Shown piece by piece: positions 1-6,077 of a DNA stretch of 33,474 bases. The position numbers were made by a program, and so were the translations under genes. The first letter of the stretch is position 1; each line of letters starts with the position of its first letter. The notes under the pieces were generated by a model. It searched no databases. It was not told the origin of the DNA and saw only the letters and a list, made by a program, of their open reading frames with translations. This DNA is from Candidatus Latescibacterota bacterium (GTDB lineage Bacteria > Latescibacterota > Latescibacteria > Latescibacterales > Latescibacteraceae): positions 1 to 33,474 of the forward strand of contig JAFGMP010000349.1 of the NCBI GenBank assembly GCA_016927495.1, read 5' to 3'.

Positions 1-40
1 GTACAATAATTACAAAACTTTATTATAATAACTGATTTCC

Positions 41-994
41 TCATTTTATCCGCTTCCAGACTAAAATGACAGTCTGATTGATACCTCCCATTGGGAATGG
101 TGGAGTGCTGAGCGTCAGCGTATCACCTTCAAACTCGTAAAGACGCTTCTGGTCAATTCCTGTCCAGTTTGGAAAGAGACTTGCCTGTATGTGGTGTATT
201 ATTTCTTTTTCATGTACTTCATACGTACCACAGTACGTGATATAGGAGTCAAAAGCTGATGTTTTTTCCGTAACAGAGCCTCCTGTCAAATCATCGGAAG
301 AAAATTTCGGTCGCTTTTCATTCATAAGAACTACTGACATATGGCCATCCTCACCGTACATAATATAACCCTTAATATCCCTGCCCATAGGATAGACCGG
401 TGGGCTGTCAGGATCGTCGGCATTTCGCTGTTCAGATGACTGAAGTTCCCACGTTCCGATGAATGGATTTTTTTGTTCCCCCGGCGGTATAAGCTTAAAC
501 CCGAACTGACTCATCATGTTTATTTCATCATACTTCATCCACCGTTCGACAACTTTCCCATTTTTCATTCGGAGTACATTGATCCATGTCATTCTTATCT
601 CTTTACCGGTGCCGGGTATACCCATAAACTCACCACGGTGTGTGCCTTTGAACGAACCACGGATCATTACTTCATCTTGTTCGGTGATTATATCCTCGAT
701 TGTGTAAAAACCATCGGGGAATGTGGTTGCGGAACCTGTGATGAACTGCCTGAGGCCCTCCCGGTCAGTGGGCATCCCGGGTGGAGAAGAATGATTCACA
801 AAGTCATCGGATACCAGTTTGTCTATATCGTCCAGGTTTTTCCTGTTCCATAGTTCATCGATATAGAGGCGGGCAATTGCTTTGTTTTTTTCTGCTTTCG
901 ACTGCTGTTCGCATCCGAGTGTAAATATAATAGCACTCACTAAGCAAAATAATAGAAGCGTGATGATTACGGTAATCCACAGCTTTTTTTTCAT
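41..994 (-). CDS. SnoaL-like plus lipocalin-like lipoprotein
   Basis: A 317-residue exported protein whose function is not known. The N-terminus is a basic stretch, a hydrophobic core and LGC at residue 28, which fits a lipoprotein signal although the -3 residue (Thr) is atypical. Residues of about 32-160 look like a SnoaL/ester-cyclase NTF2-like fold (IARLYIDELWN, the FVNHSSPPG stretch, then GTGKEIRMTWINVLRMKNGK). Residues of about 175-317 look like a lipocalin-like domain (NPFIGTWELQS, GYIMYGEDGHMSVV). I prefer the ATG at 994 to the in-frame GTG at 1006 because GTGGGGTG just upstream of the ATG can serve as a weak ribosome binding site. It is the last gene of a minus-strand run of small exported proteins. 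Its SnoaL part resembles that of the gene at 2105-2935. The family assignment is by fold-like motifs only; no substrate can be named. Confidence 0.72.
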   Translation of the reverse strand: MKKKLWITVIITLLLFCLVSAIIFTLGCEQQSKAEKNKAIARLYIDELWNRKNLDDIDKLVSDDFVNHSSPPGMPTDREGLRQFITGSATTFPDGFYTIEDIITEQDEVMIRGSFKGTHRGEFMGIPGTGKEIRMTWINVLRMKNGKVVERWMKYDEINMMSQFGFKLIPPGEQKNPFIGTWELQSSEQRNADDPDSPPVYPMGRDIKGYIMYGEDGHMSVVLMNEKRPKFSSDDLTGGSVTEKTSAFDSYITYCGTYEVHEKEIIHHIQASLFPNWTGIDQKRLYEFEGDTLTLSTPPFPMGGINQTVILVWKRIK

Positions 995-1032
995 TGAACA
1001 CCCCACTATTTTTTATTGTATAACCTCTGTAA

Positions 1033-1941
1033 TTACTTCGCGGCATTAAGGTCGATAAGCTTCTGTACCGTTTCCTCAAGTAATCTGTTGAATGTTTCAG
1101 GGTCTTCCATCATTACGAAATGCCCGACATCCGGCATATATTTTACCTCAAAGGATAGGGCATATTTCCGTATCGTCTCTACATCTGTGGGAACTTTATC
1201 TGAATTGATACATCGTATAGGTACCTGTGCTTCCCGGAACGTCTGTAACAGCTCATCATTGTGGTAGTTACCGTTTCCTATCAATTCACCGATTCCTACC
1301 TCGGGAGGCGCAGATGACATATCGATTACAATCTTTTCTACGAGAACAGAATCTGTCGAGGGTATAAACATGTTTCGTACCATATTTGCAGTCGCTTCTG
1401 CAAAATCGTCATAAAAAGGAGCGAGATATGTATCGGTAAATTCAGGGGTATATTTTAGCTCGACGTTATGAAAAGTATCGACTCCGATTATTCCGATAAT
1501 TGTATCCGGCATACGGCGTGCCGCTTCAAGAATGACTGAACCGCCTATTGAATGGCCGACCAGTATTACCTGATTCAATCCCAATTTTTTCTCAACCACC
1601 GCAATATCCTTGCCGTATGCAGGTATTGTCCACTCTTTGCGCCCCATGCCTGAATCACCGTGCCCCGGGAGATCGACCGTCACTACCGTATAGTTACGGG
1701 CAAAGAATTTTACCTGACTGTCCCAGTAACTTTTATCACAACACCAGCCGTGAACAAAAACGAGAGCCGGTTTCCCGATACCCCGTACCTGATAACTAAT
1801 GGGAATACCATCTTCGGATAGAACAGTTCCGATAACAGGATTTGCAGATTGCTGTCGGTTGCAGCCGGTTATTAAAACCAAATAAATGCTACTCGTTACC
1901 AGAATAGTTAAAATTATAATGATCTTTGATTTTTTTCTCAT
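1033..1941 (-). CDS. alpha/beta hydrolase lipoprotein
   Basis: A 302-residue alpha/beta-hydrolase-fold protein, probably lipid-anchored outside the cytoplasm. A hydrophobic segment ends in a good lipobox (ITGC, Cys27). The fold markers are in order: HGWCCDKSYWD (oxyanion-hole region), DLPGHGDSG, the nucleophile elbow GHSIGGS (catalytic Ser), and DVGHFVMMEDP near the C-terminus with the catalytic His. The acid residue is probably the Asp in NSDKVPTD. The start is the ATG at 1941, behind GGAGGG with normal spacing; the longer in-frame GTG at 1968 would put that site inside the gene. The substrate cannot be read from the sequence: esterase, lipase and haloperoxidase-like enzymes all share these motifs. 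It lies in the same minus-strand run as the SnoaL-like lipoproteins and is separated from the next gene by a palindromic repeat. Confidence 0.85.
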   Translation of the reverse strand: MRKKSKIIIILTILVTSSIYLVLITGCNRQQSANPVIGTVLSEDGIPISYQVRGIGKPALVFVHGWCCDKSYWDSQVKFFARNYTVVTVDLPGHGDSGMGRKEWTIPAYGKDIAVVEKKLGLNQVILVGHSIGGSVILEAARRMPDTIIGIIGVDTFHNVELKYTPEFTDTYLAPFYDDFAEATANMVRNMFIPSTDSVLVEKIVIDMSSAPPEVGIGELIGNGNYHNDELLQTFREAQVPIRCINSDKVPTDVETIRKYALSFEVKYMPDVGHFVMMEDPETFNRLLEETVQKLIDLNAAK

Positions 1942-1975
1942 CGATACCCTCCAATGGGATTCTGTCACTATATTG

Positions 1976-2084
1976 CCCTCACCCCATAATCACCTCTCCC
2001 GGATGGGAGAGGGGAATGGTTCAAACGTCCGGATTTTTACTCTTCCTCGCCCGCTTGCGGGAGAGGGGTTAAGGGGTGTGAGGG
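1976..2084. repeat. palindromic intergenic repeat, copy 1
   Basis: An imperfect composite palindrome in the gap between two genes. The outer arms are ccctcacccc (1976-1985) and ggggtgtgaggg (2073-2084). Inside are two smaller hairpins: cctctccc/gggagagg around 1993-2012, and cctcgcccgc/gcgggagagg around 2045-2066. A second, partly decayed copy lies near 3021-3112 with the same order of parts, including a shared atggttcaa and ggat spacer. Similar CTCTCCCGC-type hairpins are known as REP-like intergenic repeats in many bacteria. No transposase is encoded here, so it would be a non-autonomous element if mobile. Confidence 0.75.
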
Positions 2085-2104
2085 TGCAAGAAAAATCAAT
2101 CCGC

Positions 2105-2935
2105 TCATTCCTGTATTACTACCGTGTAATTCTCCCTGGTCGGTTTAACCACAAATAAATCTTTTGTTTTGGCAGTAAATTCTTCAAAATAGGCTTTCAC
2201 ATTGTCGCTTTGCATTGCTTCTGCAACGCTCTCCTGATTGTTCCACATAGTGATACCGCACACCTTGCCTGTTTTTTCATCGCCCATAAAATAGAATCCG
2301 CGAAAATCTTCATACGATTTAAACAATGGTACCGACATTTCATGTTCGATTTTCACCAGATCTTCCACTTTGCCGGGTTTTACCTGCGCTTGAGTTACCA
2401 TAGCGAATGTGGTTTCAGTCAGCGGTGGCATGAGTTTGTAGCCCATTTGCTGAAGTACTCCTCGATCATCAACATACATCCATTCTTCGGCAAGCTTACC
2501 CGATTCCAGACGAATAAAAGAACAGCCCGTTTCATGCAGGCTTTTACCGGCAATTCCATTTGTACCGGGAGCCTGGTCTGAAACAGTCCCCTCAAAAGTC
2601 CACATCATTGAACCAAAATTTCCATCAATGACTATCTCACCAATTGTCAATCGACAATCGGGTAATCGAATACGTGTGTTTTTTACGCTTTCTTTGAATG
2701 CATCAAGGCCGACGACATCGGCTCCGGGCGGATTATGTTTGATAAAATCTTTACTAATATGCCCCTCAAGAGCATCGATATTACCATTATTATAGGCATC
2801 TTCAGCATTTCTTTTAATTGCTGCTTTTAATACATTTATTTTTGCATGATGGCTGCAACTGACAAAGCATGCAGTTGATAGTGAAAATAAAATGAAAATA
2901 GCAGTAAATACGATAAATAGCTTGTTATTATGCAT
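2105..2935 (-). CDS. SnoaL-like plus ABM-like exported protein
   Basis: A 276-residue exported protein of unknown function. The N-terminus has a hydrophobic signal (residues 5-22) with two possible lipobox cysteines, 23 (STAC) and 27 (FVSC), neither with an ideal -3 residue. Residues of about 35-170 resemble a SnoaL/ester-cyclase NTF2-like domain (AYNNGNIDALEGHISKDFIK, GLDAFKESVKN, EEWMYVDDRGVLQQMGYKLM). Residues of about 178-276 look like a dimeric alpha-beta barrel of the antibiotic-biosynthesis-monooxygenase type (FAMVTQAQVKPGKVEDLVK, then a GITMWNNQESVAEAM helix). The SnoaL part is a paralogue of that at 41-994: both end in a 'GFKLIPP/GYKLMPP' stretch. The start sits after an AGGAGG-like site just upstream, and the gene is in the same-strand run with its neighbours. 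Confidence 0.72.
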   Translation of the reverse strand: MHNNKLFIVFTAIFILFSLSTACFVSCSHHAKINVLKAAIKRNAEDAYNNGNIDALEGHISKDFIKHNPPGADVVGLDAFKESVKNTRIRLPDCRLTIGEIVIDGNFGSMMWTFEGTVSDQAPGTNGIAGKSLHETGCSFIRLESGKLAEEWMYVDDRGVLQQMGYKLMPPLTETTFAMVTQAQVKPGKVEDLVKIEHEMSVPLFKSYEDFRGFYFMGDEKTGKVCGITMWNNQESVAEAMQSDNVKAYFEEFTAKTKDLFVVKPTRENYTVVIQE

Positions 2936-3020
2936 AAAAAAACCTCCTAATGTATGATTCTGCTATTAAGCACTTACCCTTTTCATTCTTCGTAGTTATT
3001 ACTACTGCGGAAAATGGAGG

Positions 3021-3112
3021 ATTTCCCCTACCAGAGAGAGGACATGGTTCAATAGCTTGGATTACGGTTCCCCCTCGCCCGCTTGCGGGAGAGGGGGTAA
3101 GGGAGGTGAGGG
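3021..3112. repeat. palindromic intergenic repeat, copy 2
   Basis: A second copy of the element at 1976-2084. The right hairpin is nearly identical (cctcgcccgcttgcgggaga starting at 3073) and is followed by a ggtaaggg and gtgaggg tail. The left hairpin has decayed to cccctaccagagagagg, but the atggttcaa spacer is kept. It lies between the genes at 2105-2935 and 3130-3456, so both copies flank the same gene in the same orientation. Confidence 0.7.
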
Positions 3113-3129
3113 CATACCTTATTAATTAC

Positions 3130-3456
3130 TCACCCTTTCGGCCCTGGATAAACCATTGGATTGGCTTTTCGCATTGCACTCACTAATTCATCGGCGGTTA
3201 ACAATTTGGTAGTTTTCACCGTTTTCAGGTGACCCGCTGATATCACTGCCAGAACGCCTGAAACACAAGTGACATCATCGGGATATTCATAAACAGCAAA
3301 GCCGTCGAACTCACCAAAACAGAAATGGAGGCCGATTAGTTTCCCTCCCAGTTTCTCAATAAGGTTTTTAAGTGTGCCGGTTCTGTCCTGGGGATTTTTC
3401 ACCATAGCCTGCCATGATTCGGTCGTGTAAGAGAATTGTGTCATGTAGAGAGCCAT
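3130..3456 (-). CDS. GYD-domain protein
   Basis: A 108-residue cytoplasmic protein matching the small GYD family (a dimeric ferredoxin-like fold) in length and pattern: MALYMTQFSYTTESWQAMVK, then KLGGKLIGLHFCFGEFDGFAVYEYPDD and a VKTTKLLTADELVSAMRKA end. Members of this family have no established enzymatic role. The start is the ATG at 3456, with AAAGGTG eight or so bases upstream. The longer in-frame ATG at 3474 would swallow that site. No signal peptide is visible, which sets it apart from most neighbours. The gene at 3478 ends close upstream, so the two are likely on one transcript. Confidence 0.8.
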   Translation of the reverse strand: MALYMTQFSYTTESWQAMVKNPQDRTGTLKNLIEKLGGKLIGLHFCFGEFDGFAVYEYPDDVTCVSGVLAVISAGHLKTVKTTKLLTADELVSAMRKANPMVYPGPKG

Positions 3457-3477
3457 TTTATGTACACCTTTCATTTA

Positions 3478-4050
3478 TTATTGTGGTAAGGCTTTTGTCG
3501 CCATCATACCTATTGCAACATGTCCGATATTGCTGAAAATCTTCCATTCACCGCTTTCTTTTCGAAGCATCCATACACTGCGGCCTTCAAATCTGACATT
3601 TTCATTGGTGGTCTTGTCATACCATGTACCCCAGTGACGGGTTACTGCAATAGCACCGTTGTTTTTTACGTTGACACTCACCACTTCATTGCCGCGTGTC
3701 ATAGCGGATTTTTTTATACGTTCGGGGTAATCCCTGAAGTTTTCAGCATATTCGTCGAGTTCACGGGATGTTGTGATAGTTACCTGCCAGTCCTCAGGAT
3801 CATAGTAATAAACTTCACCGTCGTTATGAAGTTTATGCATCGTGAAATTACCGCGGTTCCATCCGCTGAAACCGATAAAATCGGATGAGTAACAGGCTTT
3901 CATCTGCTCCGGTTTACCTTCGAGCGCACCTTTAAGTTCGCTTTCGATTACAGCACGAACTGCTTTTTCATCGCTTGTTTCCTGTGCAAAAACAGACATC
4001 GAGGCGAAACAAACAGTAAGCAATGAAATAATTAAGACGTTCCGTATCAT
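3478..4050 (-). CDS. exported SnoaL/DUF4440-like protein
   Basis: A 190-residue exported protein with a clear signal peptide (hydrophobic residues 4-20, predicted cleavage after VFA before QETSDE). The mature part is an NTF2-like fold of the SnoaL/DUF4440 type: AVRAVIESELKGALEGKPEQM, a central SGWNRGNFTM region, AIAVTRHWGTWYD and the closing SVWMLRKESGEWKIFSNIG. It is a tandem paralogue of the next gene upstream (4096-4566); both carry the RHW and SVWML..GEWKI/GQWKI blocks. The start has a strong AAGGAGG site seven bases upstream. No catalytic set can be recognised. The fold is used by enzymes and by binding proteins alike. Confidence 0.8.
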   Translation of the reverse strand: MIRNVLIISLLTVCFASMSVFAQETSDEKAVRAVIESELKGALEGKPEQMKACYSSDFIGFSGWNRGNFTMHKLHNDGEVYYYDPEDWQVTITTSRELDEYAENFRDYPERIKKSAMTRGNEVVSVNVKNNGAIAVTRHWGTWYDKTTNENVRFEGRSVWMLRKESGEWKIFSNIGHVAIGMMATKALPQ

Positions 4051-4095
4051 GATAAAACCTCCTTGTCCACAATTTCAATTTCCAGGATCACATCC

Positions 4096-4566
4096 TCATT
4101 CATCATCACGTTTAACAGCAGCTATAGCGCACGATATCTTCCATTGACCGTTGATTTTTTTCAGCATCCACACACTGTGATGAGTTCCTTCAATAATATC
4201 AGACTCACCCATTTTCCAGTGTCGTGATACCGCGACTGCATTGTCACCATATACATGTACATGTCGAACCTCAAGAGTTGGATCGATGTTCTCCCTTTTA
4301 TGTGCTCTTGATGCATACTTTTCGCGGATTTCCTTGAGTCCTGCAGCCCAGATAAGGAGATCTTCGGGATCATCTGTCATCTGCCAGCACAGGATTGCGT
4401 CCGGCGCAAAACATAACATAATCTGTTCAGTATCACCCTTGTGATGTCCCACACTCTCTTTGATAATCAGATCACGGATATCCTGCGCATCGTCCGCATG
4501 GGCAAAACAGGCACATGCCAATAAAGCCATAAAAACAACAGGACATAGTGTAGTTTTCCGATACAT
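4096..4566 (-). CDS. exported SnoaL/DUF4440-like protein (tandem paralogue)
   Basis: A 156-residue exported protein with a signal peptide (hydrophobic residues 8-20, likely cleavage after AHA before DDAQ). The mature protein is a single NTF2-like domain: DIRDLIIKESVGHHKGDTEQIM, the core AVAVSRHWKMGESDII and the final SVWMLKKINGQWKISCAIA. It is close in layout to the gene at 3478-4050, suggesting local duplication followed by divergence. The ATG at 4566 is chosen because GAGGGAG lies about seven bases upstream; the in-frame ATG at 4599 has no such site and would put a charged stretch before the signal peptide. Function unknown. Confidence 0.78.
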   Translation of the reverse strand: MYRKTTLCPVVFMALLACACFAHADDAQDIRDLIIKESVGHHKGDTEQIMLCFAPDAILCWQMTDDPEDLLIWAAGLKEIREKYASRAHKRENIDPTLEVRHVHVYGDNAVAVSRHWKMGESDIIEGTHHSVWMLKKINGQWKISCAIAAVKRDDE

Positions 4567-4677
4567 ACCAAAACTCCCTCTTTTAATGTTACGGTTCATA
4601 AGGGATTCAGATGAATTTTGTTCTAATAGACCTGATGCTTTTCCACATTGAAAATATAGAATTCTGCATATGTATTT

Positions 4678-5214
4678 TTACGGTACGGTATATGTTGAGG
4701 AAATATCTGAATAACCGTCAGCGCCAAGATCAAGGGGTGATACCCGTTTACCTGAAAAAGTTCCGGTTCCTTTGATACCCTTATACCGTCCGCTGCCACT
4801 GATAAAAGTGAATTTTCCTTTTAATTCGGAAACTTTTCCGCCCTGCATAGCGGTTGTGGCTGCATTATCGATTTCGGTAAGCTGTGTGGAACCATCTTCA
4901 AATGTGTTTTTGGCGTACCCGCTGAATTTTCCGCTGCCATTGGTATAGTCGAATGTATACCAGCCTTCATACGTCCCAATTTCACCATTTTCCATTTCAA
5001 CAAGACCAGCATTATGGATATAACCAACGACATGCCCGGGTGTATCGCCAACTTCAACCATTTCAGTCTTAACAATGTGAAAATACTGCCTGCTTTTCAT
5101 GGTTTCGGCTTCAATACGGGCTGATAATACAGTGGATAATAAGAAGAGATTGAAAAGGAGAAAAATTGTAATAAAAACTTTTAATAACATCATTTTCCTA
5201 TAGATTGCAGCCAT
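4678..5214 (-). CDS. exported allene-oxide-cyclase-barrel-like protein
   Basis: A 178-residue protein with an N-terminal hydrophobic segment (residues 9-31, cleavage probably after LSA) and a beta-rich body. The stretch FTFISGSGRYKGIKGTGTFS and the earlier YTNGSGKFSGYAKNTFEDGS are typical of bacterial proteins with an allene-oxide-cyclase/DUF3224-like barrel, where a G-S-G-x-Y/F-x-G-I-x-G pattern marks two strands. No enzymatic role is known for the bacterial members. The start has GTAGGAAAG upstream at normal spacing. It belongs to the run of small exported proteins transcribed from the promoter near 5850. Confidence 0.68.
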   Translation of the reverse strand: MAAIYRKMMLLKVFITIFLLFNLFLLSTVLSARIEAETMKSRQYFHIVKTEMVEVGDTPGHVVGYIHNAGLVEMENGEIGTYEGWYTFDYTNGSGKFSGYAKNTFEDGSTQLTEIDNAATTAMQGGKVSELKGKFTFISGSGRYKGIKGTGTFSGKRVSPLDLGADGYSDISSTYTVP

Positions 5215-5302
5215 GATTCTTTCCTACCCCCATATTAGGAAACGTTAGTAACTGTTATTTTTACTGTAAAATCTACACAAAAAAATTTTGGTAATTTATT
5301 CT

Positions 5303-5344
5303 AAGCGTGGTGAAAAAGTGGGAATTATGTTTTTCACCACGCTT
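5303..5344 (-). terminator. candidate hairpin terminator
   Basis: A perfect 15-base inverted repeat (aagcgtggtgaaaaa at 5303-5317 and its complement at 5330-5344) around a 12-base loop, in the gap after the gene that ends at 5394. Read on the minus strand it is followed by an AT-rich run ending in a string of T about 20 bases on. That is not a textbook U-tract, so it may attenuate transcription between the first gene and the rest of the cluster, or protect an mRNA end. Confidence 0.5.
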
Positions 5345-5393
5345 ATTGATTCTTTGCGTATTGCACCTCCTTTGTCGAGTGATGATAGTGTTT

Positions 5394-5708
5394 CTACTTA
5401 CCCGAATGTATCGGTTTCGGTGTAACCGGTGACGGACCCCAGAGTTCCGAGTACATATTTTCACAGTACAAATGAGCCTCAGCCCAGACTTTCTTCACAT
5501 CATCATTCGACATCCATGTGGCCCAGGAATTCATGTCTTTGAATTCATACGTCACCGCAACTTCATGAGAACCGGAAGCAGGACGATATCCTCTGAATTC
5601 AAGTACTCCGGGAACAGCGAAAATACGCTGAATAGCCGATTTGGCCCATGTTGGATAGTCAGAGGTTTTTTCGGGTCGGATATCCCATTTGCAGATATAG
5701 AGAACCAT
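5394..5708 (-). CDS. dimeric alpha-beta barrel (ABM-like) protein
   Basis: A 104-residue soluble protein with no signal peptide. Its pattern (MVLYICKWDIRPEKTSDY, WAKSAIQRIFAVPGVLEFRG, then VTYEFKDMNSWATWM) is that of a stand-alone dimeric alpha-beta barrel domain of the antibiotic-biosynthesis-monooxygenase or EthD/NIPSNAP kind. Such domains form homodimers and often bind small hydrophobic ligands. No catalytic residue can be assigned. The start is the ATG at 5708, with a strong AAAGGAGGTG site; the in-frame ATG at 5753 has none. It is the promoter-proximal gene of the minus-strand cluster and is followed by a hairpin at 5303-5344. Confidence 0.72.
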   Translation of the reverse strand: MVLYICKWDIRPEKTSDYPTWAKSAIQRIFAVPGVLEFRGYRPASGSHEVAVTYEFKDMNSWATWMSNDDVKKVWAEAHLYCENMYSELWGPSPVTPKPIHSGK

Positions 5709-6077
5709 ATTTATCACCTCCTTTCTCTGAATGGATTTGATATATACTTTCACGAGTATGCACGTCTGACATCTTGAATAAATGAATTTTGGTGTATATA
5801 TAATTAGTTAATATATATAAAATGTAATAATTAGCTAAATATATATAAATAATCGATTTAGTCAAGTACAATATATATTTAAATGATGCTATTTTTGAAT
5901 TAACATTTTACAGGTTTGAAGATAAATTCGAAGTATCTTACTACAACTGTGTAAACACTGTCTTCTGTTCTTCCGGACTTGAAATTACTTGCACTATAGG
6001 GAATTCATTGTCTATATTATTTAGTTAACTCTTGATATAAAAAATCGACATACATCAACATTTCCGGGAGACAGCCT
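5709..6077. other. AT-rich divergent intergenic region
   Basis: About 370 bases with no convincing gene, between two divergent genes. The part from 5790 to 5890 is almost entirely A and T and contains a candidate minus-strand promoter and two similar direct repeats (listed separately). The half nearer 6078 is less AT-rich and ends in GGGAG, the ribosome binding site for the GTG start at 6078. A TATATT at 6013-6018 could be a -10 box for that gene, but its -35 (TTGCAC) is poor. Confidence 0.6.
5804..5865 (-). promoter_or_regulatory. candidate promoter with two operator-like repeats
   Basis: On the minus strand TTGACT (5865-5860) is followed after 16 bases by TATATT (5843-5838), a good sigma-70-type pair pointing towards the gene at 5708. 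Two related AT-rich repeats overlap or follow it: AATTAGCTAA with TATATATAAA after it (from 5829) and AATTAGTTAA with the same tail (from 5802). They are 27 bases apart. The core TTAGCTAA (5831-5838) is a perfect palindrome touching the -10 box. The spacing and position fit binding of a repressor, but no regulator gene is in the window. Confidence 0.45.

Noticed and set aside
473..853. 126-codon plus-strand frame inside the first gene
   Set aside because: Antisense shadow of the SnoaL-lipocalin gene, without family features or a start site.
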